A stretch of DNA of 63,117 bases from an uncultured Flavobacteriales bacterium. Its GTDB lineage: Bacteria; Bacteroidota; Bacteroidia; Palsa-965. The stretch is from positions 1-63,117 of the forward strand of contig CAIQQJ010000045.1 in assembly GCA_903873905.1 (NCBI GenBank), read 5' to 3'. The position numbers were made by a program, and so were the translations under genes. The notes below the pieces were generated by a model. It searched no databases. It saw only the letters and a program-made list of their open reading frames with translations, and was not told the DNA's origin. This document shows, one piece after another, positions 9,068 to 17,274 of the stretch (position 1 is the first letter of the stretch; every line of letters begins with the position of its first letter).

Positions 9068-9141
9068 GCGCAGTTGACTAAATTAGTTAAAAATAATCGG
9101 TTATGCTGCAAGCACTTTATTTTACATAAATCAAGCATAAA

Positions 9142-9612
9142 ATGAAATCAATTTTGATGGTTTGTCTTGGAAATATTTGCCGATCTCCATTGGCAGAAGG
9201 GATTTTGCGGCACAAACTTTTGGACGCGGGAATATTAGACTTAAAAGTGGATTCAGCAGGGACGTCCAACAATCACATTGGACAACATCCCGATTCACGT
9301 TCAATTAAAAATGCACTTTCACACGGAATAGATATTTCAAAATTACGTGCGCGTCAATTTTCTGTTGCTGATTTTGATAGCTTTGATCTCATTTATGTAA
9401 TGGACAGTTCTAATTACAAAGATGTGCTTGCGCTTGCAAGAAATGATTCAGACAAAAGAAAAGTTGAATTGCTCTTAAATGTAAAATGGACAGGGAAAAA
9501 CATTGCAGTTCCTGATCCTTATTATGGTGCTGGAGATGGTTTTGAAACCGTTTTCCGTTTGGTTGAACAAGCGTGTGATGAAATTGTAAAAGCGGTGAAA
9601 AGTGACATTTGA
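9142..9612 (+). CDS. Low-molecular-weight protein-tyrosine phosphatase
   Basis: A 156-residue cytoplasmic enzyme. The catalytic P-loop CX5R is at C8-R14 (CLGNICRS), and the general-acid Asp lies in PDPYYG near residue 124, followed by the family's C-terminal helix. It dephosphorylates tyrosine on proteins; bacterial members often act on tyrosine kinases that control polysaccharide export, though none is visible nearby. The stop is 24 bp before the methylase start, so the two are probably cotranscribed. Confidence 0.93.
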   Translation: MKSILMVCLGNICRSPLAEGILRHKLLDAGILDLKVDSAGTSNNHIGQHPDSRSIKNALSHGIDISKLRARQFSVADFDSFDLIYVMDSSNYKDVLALARNDSDKRKVELLLNVKWTGKNIAVPDPYYGAGDGFETVFRLVEQACDEIVKAVKSDI

Positions 9613-9636
9613 ATTGTAAAAAACAAATTGATTTAT

Positions 9637-10347
9637 ATGAATGGTATTCTTTATTTAATTCCTGTTCCACTTGGTGATGAAAGTTCACCTTCAGAAGTTT
9701 TGCCTGAGTCTGCGCTTGTAATTTTGCGTGAAGTGAAAGAATTCATTGTTGAAAATGAAAAATCGGCAAGAGCATTTTTAAAAAGTGCAGGGACAAAAAT
9801 TCCTATGCCAGAATTGATTCTACATCCAATTGGAAAACATATTTCTCCAGTTGAAATGAATTCCTATTTGAACGCGGCAAAAAAAGGAGCAACGATCGGA
9901 TTACTTTCGGAAGCGGGTTGCCCTGGCGTGGCTGATCCAGGTGCAAATATTGTACGCTTTGCACATCAGGCCGGAATTAAAGTTGTTCCACTTGTTGGCC
10001 CTTCCTCTTTATTGTTGGCGTTGATGGCCTCAGGTTTGAATGGACAGGAATTTCATTTTCATGGATACATTCCCATTGACAAATCGGAGCGTGCGGGATT
10101 TTTAAAACATATTGAACGGGAAACGAAAAAATACGGAACAACACATTTCTTTATTGAAACACCCTTCCGAAATAATCACATGCTTGAAGATCTTTTGAAA
10201 AGTCTTGACAATGGAACAAAACTTTGTCTTGCTTGTGATCTAACATTACCAACTGAATATATCAGAACATCAACGGTAAGTGATTGGAAAATAAATCCTG
10301 CGCCAGATTTGCACAAACGACCAACTGTTTTTTTGATTGGGAAATAA
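9637..10347 (+). CDS. RsmI-like SAM-dependent methyltransferase (tetrapyrrole methylase fold)
   Basis: A 236-residue protein starting at the ATG at 9637 (MNGILYLIPVPLGD); a TTG 9 bp upstream is less likely. It has the tetrapyrrole-methylase fold motifs SEAGCPGVADPGANIV (near residue 91) and VPLVGPSSLLLALMASG, typical of the RsmI family that 2'-O-methylates C1402 of 16S rRNA. It is shorter than E. coli RsmI (286 residues) and diverges in the N-terminal glycine motif, so a different methyl acceptor is possible. It follows the phosphatase gene closely and meets the next gene tail to tail. Confidence 0.85.
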   Translation: MNGILYLIPVPLGDESSPSEVLPESALVILREVKEFIVENEKSARAFLKSAGTKIPMPELILHPIGKHISPVEMNSYLNAAKKGATIGLLSEAGCPGVADPGANIVRFAHQAGIKVVPLVGPSSLLLALMASGLNGQEFHFHGYIPIDKSERAGFLKHIERETKKYGTTHFFIETPFRNNHMLEDLLKSLDNGTKLCLACDLTLPTEYIRTSTVSDWKINPAPDLHKRPTVFLIGK

Positions 10348-10357
10348 AAAATATTTT

Positions 10358-10882
10358 CTAGAAATTATTTCCTTCGATAATCAATTCATCAAATCGAATT
10401 TCAAGTTTTTCGTTTGAACCTCGGATCTTCCCGACAACAGCATTCGCCCACACGATATAATCTTTTCTTCTTTCCAAGCCCCAGTCGCCTGGTGGAGCGT
10501 AGAGAATATCATACACATTACATATTTTATCACTGATACGAATATGTTTCGCGGACTCAGAAAGTTGAATTGCAGAAATTAATTGCTGCATTTTACGCTC
10601 TTCCTTTGTCAAAGACTTATCATCTGTCAATTCCAAAACAATTTTCGCAACCTTTTCTCCAAATCGATCCGTGATTTCTTGAATAGTAATGTTTGTATCC
10701 TCCACAACATCATGAAGTACAGCTGCAATTAAAATTTCAGGATCGTTTATTTCTCCTGTATGAATTAGCAGATGCATTACTTCAAGCGGATGATTTATAT
10801 AGGGTGTAATTCCATCTTTTCGGAATTGACCAGCATGACTTTCTGCAGCAAATAAAATGGCGTCTATTACTTTTTTCATCAC
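10358..10882 (-). CDS. HD-domain protein, ppGpp-hydrolase-like (MESH1/SpoT-type)
   Basis: A 174-residue single-domain HD phosphohydrolase. Metal ligands are visible at H31 (NHPLEV), the HD pair H57-D58 in AAVLHDVVEDT, and a later Asp. ESHAGQFRKDG at the start is the signature of Rel/SpoT hydrolase domains. There is no synthetase domain, so this looks like a small alarmone hydrolase that removes the 3'-diphosphate of (p)ppGpp, although substrate is inferred. It overlaps the end of the upstream DUF721 gene by 4 bp, indicating translational coupling. Confidence 0.85.
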   Translation of the reverse strand: MMKKVIDAILFAAESHAGQFRKDGITPYINHPLEVMHLLIHTGEINDPEILIAAVLHDVVEDTNITIQEITDRFGEKVAKIVLELTDDKSLTKEERKMQQLISAIQLSESAKHIRISDKICNVYDILYAPPGDWGLERRKDYIVWANAVVGKIRGSNEKLEIRFDELIIEGNNF

Positions 10883-11175
10883 CTTAAAACAACATCATCA
10901 ATTACATTTCCACCTGCTTCCTCATTCAGAAGTTTTACCATTTTCGAACGGCCATAAGAAAGTTCCTCCCGCAATGCCGCTGAATTTAGTTCAACATAAA
11001 GAATACGATTATCAATATGAATTTTTCGAGTGTACTTGGCGATGACCTCTCCCATCACTTTTTCCCATCCATTAATCAATTTCATTTCATCCATCTTGCC
11101 CTGCAAACGATAAGTCTGCATCATCTCCTGGATAGCCTGCTTCAAGGTGTATTCGTTACTTTTTTTGATTGCCAT
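10879..11175 (-). CDS. DUF721 (DciA-like) protein
   Basis: A 98-residue protein of the DUF721 family. It has an N-terminal helical part (LKQAIQEMMQTYRLQGKMDE), then the family core with WEKVMGEVIAKYT, an Ile/Leu-rich strand and LREELSYGRSKMVKLLN. DciA proteins of this family help load the replicative helicase DnaB in bacteria that lack DnaC; that role is inferred here by family and is plausible given dnaA in the same region. It is the first gene of a two-gene unit with the HD protein. Confidence 0.8.
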   Translation of the reverse strand: MAIKKSNEYTLKQAIQEMMQTYRLQGKMDEMKLINGWEKVMGEVIAKYTRKIHIDNRILYVELNSAALREELSYGRSKMVKLLNEEAGGNVIDDVVLR

Positions 11176-11426
11176 AGTAATTAATACTCATTTGTAAATC
11201 CTTTCCGCCTGAAAAAAAAACGTTTCTGACAGCTAAAAGGTATCTAAAATGAATACGTAAGAAAGGTAGAAAATATTCAGGTAAAATTCTTGATGAATCG
11301 ATAATTGGCCTATCAATGCTTGTATCTTTATTTGAAACAGCCATTATATGTATGGCAAACACCCGTAATATTCACTAATTAACAGAAAATTAGTATATTA
11401 GCGGGTCTGGTAAACACTATAAAACG

Positions 11427-13922
11427 ATGAATAAAAAAATTACACTTCTTTTCACGGCTACTGCATTGTATTTTTTGCCTGCTTTTTCACAGGTATCTAC
11501 AAGCACGGATAATGATAACGGCATTGATTCCCTTCAGGGTTTTCAAGCTGATGTTGCCATGATGCAAACCGGTGAAGAGCATGATGCGGTTTGTGCAGCC
11601 AATCAACTCCGACTTCTAAAACGGGATTACATTGACAAAAAATTCCAATTGGGAAGATATTCTCCTGAGTTTATAGCGGCGCATCCTAAACAAATAGGAC
11701 CAAATACGCCACAGGCATCCTGCTCAAACGTGAATTTTGAGTCTGGTGATTTTACAAGTTGGAATGGAGCTATTGGAGACAATAACGTTTCGAATGCCGG
11801 GCCACTTTCAAATATTGTGAACGGATTTTTCACAACAGGAAATGATTCGCCTATTACAGATGCAAATGCACGGCACACCATTATAACTTCAGCATATGGT
11901 AATGATCCTTATGGTGGATTTCCAGGAGTGCCTCCGGGATCTGGAAATTATACTGTACGCTTGGGTGGCCAAACACCAAACTACCAAGGCGAAATAATAG
12001 AGCAAACATTTGTGGTATCACCAGCTTCAACAAGTTTTGCCTATCGCTATGCTGTTGTATTAAATGACCCACAAGTTGGTCATGCTTACACTGACAAGCC
12101 TTATTTCAAAATTGAAGTGCTTGACCAGAACAACCAACCTATTTCAACTTGCACACAATACTTCGTTGTTGCTGACGCTGCCTCATTAACTGGTTTTACC
12201 TTATCCCCGCTTACTCCTCCAACTGGTGGTGTTGCATATTACAAGGCATGGACAGATGTAAATTTTGATTTGAGCGGATACGTAAATCAAAACGTCACTG
12301 TTCGTTTTACAGTAGGAGGATGTACACAAAGTGGTCACTTTGGTTATTGTTATTTAGATTGTTCTTGTTCTTCATTTGCAGCGAATGTCAACTTCTGTCC
12401 CGGCAATACTTTCCTATGGCTGAATGCTCCTGCTGGATATGGAACTTACCAATGGTTTGATCCGAATCACATAGCAATTCCTGGTGCTACAAACGATACA
12501 TTATTTGTAAATAACCCTGTTGTTGGGGATACATTCTGGGTTTATCTTGTTTCAGGCGTTGACACGAGTTGCCATAATCTTTTACCTGTTGTACTTCACT
12601 ACACGGCTATCCTTCCAAATGCTACAGCAACAAATCCAAGTTGTACTGGATTTGGTGATGGGGCGGCCACGGCTATAGGTACTAGTGGCTATGCGCCCTA
12701 TATTTACGAGTGGTTAACTAGTCCAATTCAAGCAACGCAAACAATTTCGGGACTTTCACCTGGAACCTACATTGTCCATATGACAGATTCACTTGGCTGT
12801 CAAGCGTGGGACACAGTTCAAGTAGTTGATCCACCGAGACCGGATACTTCAATTGTACTTTACCATTATTGTCCTGGAAATCCAAACGTGATTTTTTATG
12901 CACCTCCGGGTTATACAAATTATGTTTGGACTGACCCAAGTGGAAATCCTATACCAAATGGAAATCCAGCATATACTGTGGTAATTGTTAACCCCGTTGT
13001 TGGTTCTCAATACAATTGTATTTTGACGCCAAATCCTGGATGTCCTATTTTGGACTCAGTTATTATCCCGGTATTACAATGGACAGATGTTGTTGCAACT
13101 GCAGTTTCCACAGGTGTAAGTTGTTTTGGTTATACTAATGGTACGGCTTCAACAAGTGCTGCTTTAGGAATATTACCTTACACCTATAATTGGAATACCA
13201 GTCCAGCACAAACTACTGCTGCAATTTCAAACCTAGCTGCTGGAACATACATTGTTCATGTTGTTGATTCAATGGGTTGCCAAGGTTATGACACAGTAGT
13301 TGTTACTACACCACTTCGTCTGGACACTTCCCTTTTCACTTATACTTATTGTACTGGCGATCCTCACCTAACTATGTTTGCACCTTCAGGCTATTCATCA
13401 TACACATGGGTAGGACCAAGTAATGATACACTTGCTGTAAATTCTCCAGTAAATAATATTCTAATTTCCAATCCGCAAATTGGTGCAGAGTATTTGTGTA
13501 TTCTCAATAATCCACCTGCTTGTCCAATTTATGATACGACAGTTTTGACATTCGCTCCACCATCCTATTTCTTTAATCCGGATTCAACGGTGAATGTATT
13601 TACACCAAATGGAGATATGAGAAATGATATTTTCTATCCTTACTTTGACTTTTCTATTTACAACCAAACACCAGCTTCCTTACAACCTCAATATGATTTC
13701 TTTGCCTTCCATATCAAGACATATGAAATCTGGATTTATGATCGTTGGGGAAATCAGGTTTTTTATTCGAATGATTATAAGTTCGGATGGGATGGAACAG
13801 TTGACAAAGGAAAAAATTGTACCGATGGAGTTTATTATTGGGTTTGTCAAATGACTTCTGCTTGCAGTTTCGATAACACTCCGCCAACCGTTAGCAAAGG
13901 CTTCGTACACTTACTTCGCTAA
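11427..13922 (+). CDS. Secreted T9SS cargo protein with SprB-type repeats and gliding-motility C-terminal domain
   Basis: An 831-residue exported protein: Sec signal peptide (residues 1-21, ending PAFSQ), a beta-rich N-terminal part (about 95-330), two SprB-type repeats (about 400-470 and 555-625, each with AxxGTYIVHxxDSxGCQ) alternating with related modules beginning YCPGNP or YCTGDP, and from about residue 724 a type-B T9SS sorting domain (FTPNGDMRNDIF, IYDRWGNQVFYS, GWDGTVDKGKNCTDGVYYW). It should be carried across the outer membrane by the type IX system and held at the cell surface. Repeats similar to those in SprB adhesins suggest adhesion or motility. A strong terminator follows. Confidence 0.92.
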   Translation: MNKKITLLFTATALYFLPAFSQVSTSTDNDNGIDSLQGFQADVAMMQTGEEHDAVCAANQLRLLKRDYIDKKFQLGRYSPEFIAAHPKQIGPNTPQASCSNVNFESGDFTSWNGAIGDNNVSNAGPLSNIVNGFFTTGNDSPITDANARHTIITSAYGNDPYGGFPGVPPGSGNYTVRLGGQTPNYQGEIIEQTFVVSPASTSFAYRYAVVLNDPQVGHAYTDKPYFKIEVLDQNNQPISTCTQYFVVADAASLTGFTLSPLTPPTGGVAYYKAWTDVNFDLSGYVNQNVTVRFTVGGCTQSGHFGYCYLDCSCSSFAANVNFCPGNTFLWLNAPAGYGTYQWFDPNHIAIPGATNDTLFVNNPVVGDTFWVYLVSGVDTSCHNLLPVVLHYTAILPNATATNPSCTGFGDGAATAIGTSGYAPYIYEWLTSPIQATQTISGLSPGTYIVHMTDSLGCQAWDTVQVVDPPRPDTSIVLYHYCPGNPNVIFYAPPGYTNYVWTDPSGNPIPNGNPAYTVVIVNPVVGSQYNCILTPNPGCPILDSVIIPVLQWTDVVATAVSTGVSCFGYTNGTASTSAALGILPYTYNWNTSPAQTTAAISNLAAGTYIVHVVDSMGCQGYDTVVVTTPLRLDTSLFTYTYCTGDPHLTMFAPSGYSSYTWVGPSNDTLAVNSPVNNILISNPQIGAEYLCILNNPPACPIYDTTVLTFAPPSYFFNPDSTVNVFTPNGDMRNDIFYPYFDFSIYNQTPASLQPQYDFFAFHIKTYEIWIYDRWGNQVFYSNDYKFGWDGTVDKGKNCTDGVYYWVCQMTSACSFDNTPPTVSKGFVHLLR

Positions 13923-13945
13923 TAACGAACAACATATTGTTTAAG

Positions 13946-13979
13946 AAAAACCCCGAGTCATTTCGGGGTTTTTCTTTTT
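13946..13979 (+). terminator. Rho-independent terminator after the T9SS cargo gene
   Basis: An 11-bp perfect stem (AAAAACCCCGA with TCGGGGTTTTT), 6-nt loop and T-rich tail lie 23 bp after the stop codon. The symmetry of the A and T runs would let it work in both directions. Confidence 0.93.
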
Positions 13980-13995
13980 GATACTATTTTTAGAT

Positions 13996-14415
13996 ATGAA
14001 AAAATATATTCTACTATTACTTCTTCTAGCTGGACTTTCCGGATTTGCATTTATTAAAGCATACCGCCCAACACTGCAATACGATGGAATTTATGTGAAT
14101 AAGCTTGATGCGGAAAACTCAGCAATCATTCGATTTTATGAAGATGGTGTGGTAATTGTTTCCTCTTCTGTAAATGATTATTCAAAAGTGATGACATGGT
14201 TTAATCGCGATAAAGAAAATTTATCACGTGTGCTTACTGGAAAATACAAAATGGGAAAAAGAGATGCGTCCCTTCGATTTCGTGTAAAAGGAGAAACAGG
14301 AGAACAAAAATATTCTGGATTCATTACCGCTGACAAAACGCTAGAGTTGCACATTTTCAATCCGAAAGATCAAACGAGCACAGACAGAATCTATACGTTT
14401 GTGAAGCCCAATTAA
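13996..14415 (+). CDS. Small exported protein of unknown function
   Basis: A 139-residue protein from the ATG at 13996; an upstream in-frame TTG would start inside the terminator tail. Residues 1-22 form a signal peptide or anchor (KKYILLLLLLAGLSGFAF). The rest is a polar beta-rich domain with YDGIYVNKLDAENSAIIRFYEDG and later LTGKYKMGKRDASLRFRVKGE, which reads like a lipocalin- or DUF-type module measuring text-like values, but I do not recognise the family. It is monocistronic between a terminator and the mntR-like gene. Confidence 0.75.
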   Translation: MKKYILLLLLLAGLSGFAFIKAYRPTLQYDGIYVNKLDAENSAIIRFYEDGVVIVSSSVNDYSKVMTWFNRDKENLSRVLTGKYKMGKRDASLRFRVKGETGEQKYSGFITADKTLELHIFNPKDQTSTDRIYTFVKPN

Positions 14416-14423
14416 CTGTGCTT

Positions 14424-14452
14424 TCCACTCTTTCAAGTGATTTGAAAAGTGT
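14424..14452. other. Inverted repeat between the small exported gene and mntR
   Basis: CACTCTTTCAA and TTTGAAAAGTG pair as an imperfect stem around a short loop just after the stop at 14415. There is no T-run behind it, so a terminator role is only possible. Confidence 0.35.
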
Positions 14453-14560
14453 GTGCGCCAAATTTTCACGCTACTATTTCTGCCAAATATTCATAAGAAA
14501 ATTGATTAGGTTTTATTTTTAGACACCCCTAACTTTATTTTTTTGCCTATGTAATTTCGC

Positions 14561-14568
14561 TACCTTTG
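14561..14568 (+). promoter_or_regulatory. TAnnTTTG promoter box before mntR
   Basis: TACCTTTG matches the Bacteroidota -7 consensus and lies 11 bp before the mntR start. The nearest upstream TTG is only 15 bp away, shorter than the usual 18-20, so the -33 element is uncertain. Confidence 0.5.
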
Positions 14569-14579
14569 GAATCGCAACT

Positions 14580-15245
14580 ATGCAAACCCATTCGGAAGAA
14601 AATTATCTGAAAGCAATCTGGAAACTCGTCGAGCATTCCGGAGAAAATGTCAACACTAATGCAATTGCCGCATTGGTGCATACGCGCGCTGCTTCAGTAA
14701 CAGATATGATGAAAAAATTATCTGACAAAAAACTGATCAGTTATCAGCCTTACAAAGGTGTGTCATTAACTGCAAAAGGTGAACGTGTTGCAATTGAAGT
14801 GGTGCGCAAGCACCGATTATGGGAAGTATTTCTTGTTGAACAGTTGGGATACAAATGGGATGAAGTGCATGATATCGCTGAACAATTGGAACACATTCGC
14901 TCCTCTACCTTGACGGAAAAACTGGATAAGTTTCTTGGGTTCCCTAAAGTTGATCCGCATGGAGATTTGATTCCGGATAAATCAGGCAAGATTTCCAAAC
15001 AACAACAAATTCCACTTGCGCAACTTGAATCTGGCAATAAAGCCATCATGACTGGAGTGGCGGATCATAGTACGCTCTTTCTCCGATTTCTTGACAAACA
15101 TAAAATTCATCTCGGCGACACGATTGAAACAAAAGAAAAAACAACCTACGATTCGTCAATGGAAATTTCTGTAAACAGAAAAAAAAACATCCATATTAGT
15201 AATGAAGTTGCAAAAAACATTTTGGTAAGAAAATCACGTTCCTGA
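14580..15245 (+). CDS. DtxR/MntR-family metal-dependent transcriptional regulator
   Basis: A 221-residue repressor with a winged-helix domain (residues 1-65: HSEENYLKAIWKL, VNTNAIAALVHTRAASVTDM), the iron-dependent dimerisation and metal-binding domain (about 66-135, with RKHRLWEVFLVEQLGY, WDEVHDIAEQLEH and FLGFPKVDPHGDLIP), and a C-terminal FeoA/SH3-like domain. It senses Mn2+ or Fe2+ and controls metal uptake. The gene lies 12 bp upstream of an Nramp transporter gene, so it very likely regulates that operon. The Mn or Fe preference cannot be read with certainty. Confidence 0.92.
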   Translation: MQTHSEENYLKAIWKLVEHSGENVNTNAIAALVHTRAASVTDMMKKLSDKKLISYQPYKGVSLTAKGERVAIEVVRKHRLWEVFLVEQLGYKWDEVHDIAEQLEHIRSSTLTEKLDKFLGFPKVDPHGDLIPDKSGKISKQQQIPLAQLESGNKAIMTGVADHSTLFLRFLDKHKIHLGDTIETKEKTTYDSSMEISVNRKKNIHISNEVAKNILVRKSRS

Positions 15246-15257
15246 TTAGGAAAATAA

Positions 15258-17135
15258 ATGAACCCCACTAATAAATCACTTTCTGAAGTACATGATTCCG
15301 TTGATACCACCTTACAAAAGGGTACTTGGAAAAGATTGCTTGCATTTCTAGGCCCTGCATATCTCGTCAGTGTTGGCTATATGGATCCTGGAAATTGGGC
15401 AACGGATATTGCGGGCGGAAGTCAATTCGGCTATACACTTATTTGGGTTTTGGTTTTATCAAATCTCATGGCTTTATTATTACAAAGTTTAAGCGCACGA
15501 CTTGGACTTGCATCAGGCCTCGATCTTGCACAAGCATCACGTGCGCATTACCCGAGAAAAATAAATTTTGTATTGTGGATCATGGCGGAAATCGCAATTG
15601 CGGCTTGTGATCTTGCTGAAGTAATCGGAATGGCCATTGGGTTGCAATTATTATTTGGCTTGTCTTTGCTTGCCGGTGTTCTCATTTCCATTTTCGACAC
15701 CTTTCTCCTACTCGTCTTGCAAAAATTTGGAATACGGAAAATGGAAGCATTTATCATTGGGCTCATCAGTGTTATTGGTTTGGCTTTTATTACAGAATTG
15801 TTTTATGCGAAACCATCGGTCAGCGGAATTTTTTCTGGACTCAAACCAATTATACCTAACGATGCAGCTTTATACATTGCAATTGGAATTATTGGAGCAA
15901 CGGTAATGCCACATAATCTTTATTTGCATTCTTCATTGGTGCAAACAAGAAAAATTGGTCGATCATCTAAAAGCATTTGGGAAGCAATTCGTTTTAATGT
16001 GATCGATTCTTTTATTGCGCTCAACATTGCCCTATTGGTAAATGCCGCCATCCTTATTCTTGCTGCTGCTGCATTTTACAATCATGGTTTGCATGAGGTG
16101 ACTTCCATAAAAGGTGCGCATGATTTGTTGAGCGGAGTTCTCGGAACAAAAGTTGCACCAACATTATTTGCGATTGCGCTGATTGCTGCAGGACAAAGCT
16201 CAACACTTACTGGAACACTTTCCGGACAAATTGTAATGGAAGGATATCTCAATCTGAGAATACAACCATGGATGCGCCGATTGATTACACGTTTGCTCGC
16301 GATTATCCCTGCAGTCATTACAATTTTAATTTTCGGAGAAGAAAAAATGGAAGGTCTGTTGATTCTCACACAAGTAATTCTAAGTTTGCAATTGGGATTT
16401 GCCGTCATTCCTTTGATTCATTTTGTGAGCAATAAAAAACTAATGGGCGAATTTGTTGCGACAAAAAGATTAATAATTCCTGCTTGGATCGCAGCTGCTA
16501 TTATTGTTGCACTCAATGGAAAACTAATTTATGCCACACTTTCAGATTGGATTGCAAAAAGTGAAAATCCGATTTTGCTTTGGCTGACAATTGTACCACT
16601 TGCAATTGTAATAACACTGCTGTTATTATGGATTACCTTCCGCCCAATAATAGGAAAAGCATTTGTCAAGAAAAATTCACAACCACATGATATTCCACAT
16701 CAGCTTCAATTGATTGAAAAGGATAAATATTCCCGAATTGCAGTTTGTGTTGATTTTTCATCAAGTGATTCAGAAGCCTTGAGCAGGGCCATTCAACAGG
16801 GTGGAAAAGATGCTACGTATTTATTGATTCACATAACAGAATCGGCAGGAGCTCGTGTCATGAATAGTGAAACGGGCGATTACGAAACTGAATTTGATCA
16901 AATAGAATTGGATAAGTATTCCGAAAAATTAAGAAGTGAAGGCTATTCAATTGAAGCCACACTCGGTTTTGGAAATCCGAAAGAAACAATTCCTCAAATC
17001 GTAAATGCTGCCCATGTGGATTTACTTGTGATGGGCGCACATGGTCACAGCATGCTTAAGGATCTTTTATTGGGAACTACAGTGGAGAAAGTCAGACACA
17101 ATGTAAAAGTCCCCGTTTTGATTGTGAGAAAGTAA
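15258..17135 (+). CDS. Nramp-family Mn2+/Fe2+ transporter with C-terminal UspA domain
   Basis: A 625-residue fusion. Residues 1-475 are an Nramp transporter with about 11 membrane segments. The metal-binding DPGN motif of TM1 is at residues 43-46 and MPHN of TM6 at 217-220, the pairing that selects Mn2+/Fe2+ against Mg2+. From about residue 490 to the end is a universal-stress-protein domain (RIAVCVDFSSSDSEAL, ending VMGAHGHSMLKDLLLGTTVE and VPVLIVRK), which has the GxxG-type nucleotide-binding loop. The Usp domain is cytoplasmic and may tie transport to ATP or stress state; this is inference. Cotranscribed with the DtxR-type gene 12 bp upstream. Confidence 0.94.
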   Translation: MNPTNKSLSEVHDSVDTTLQKGTWKRLLAFLGPAYLVSVGYMDPGNWATDIAGGSQFGYTLIWVLVLSNLMALLLQSLSARLGLASGLDLAQASRAHYPRKINFVLWIMAEIAIAACDLAEVIGMAIGLQLLFGLSLLAGVLISIFDTFLLLVLQKFGIRKMEAFIIGLISVIGLAFITELFYAKPSVSGIFSGLKPIIPNDAALYIAIGIIGATVMPHNLYLHSSLVQTRKIGRSSKSIWEAIRFNVIDSFIALNIALLVNAAILILAAAAFYNHGLHEVTSIKGAHDLLSGVLGTKVAPTLFAIALIAAGQSSTLTGTLSGQIVMEGYLNLRIQPWMRRLITRLLAIIPAVITILIFGEEKMEGLLILTQVILSLQLGFAVIPLIHFVSNKKLMGEFVATKRLIIPAWIAAAIIVALNGKLIYATLSDWIAKSENPILLWLTIVPLAIVITLLLLWITFRPIIGKAFVKKNSQPHDIPHQLQLIEKDKYSRIAVCVDFSSSDSEALSRAIQQGGKDATYLLIHITESAGARVMNSETGDYETEFDQIELDKYSEKLRSEGYSIEATLGFGNPKETIPQIVNAAHVDLLVMGAHGHSMLKDLLLGTTVEKVRHNVKVPVLIVRK

Positions 17136-17137
17136 TA

Positions 17138-17247
17138 GAAAGGGACGAGGAACATGGGTCGCGCGACGAAATTGATATTCATTACTTTTTATAATAACAA
17201 TTAATTTTCCCCTCTTGTCACTTGTCTCTCGTCCCTCGCCCCTTTTC
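17138..17247. terminator. Word-repeat inverted arms after the Nramp gene
   Basis: The left arm GAAAGGGACGAGGAAC starts 2 bp after the stop codon. The right region (17211-17247) is made of repeated CTTGTC and CTCGTCCCTCGCCCC words whose reverse complement matches the left arm at about 13 of 16 positions. The loop of about 75 bp is A/T-rich. It is probably a 3'-end structure; no classical T-tract is present. Confidence 0.45.
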
Positions 17248-17249
17248 CG

Positions 17250-17257
17250 TAATTTTG
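17250..17257 (+). promoter_or_regulatory. TAnnTTTG promoter box before the rhomboid gene
   Basis: TAATTTTG fits the Bacteroidota -7 consensus 17 bp before the ATG of the rhomboid gene. No well-spaced TTG -33 element is seen. Confidence 0.4.
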
Positions 17258-17274
17258 CGTTCAAATAATTTTTC

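Noticed and set aside
11156-11362. 68-codon minus-strand frame upstream of DUF721
   Set aside because: It overlaps the DUF721 start, is unlike any family, and is probably leader sequence.
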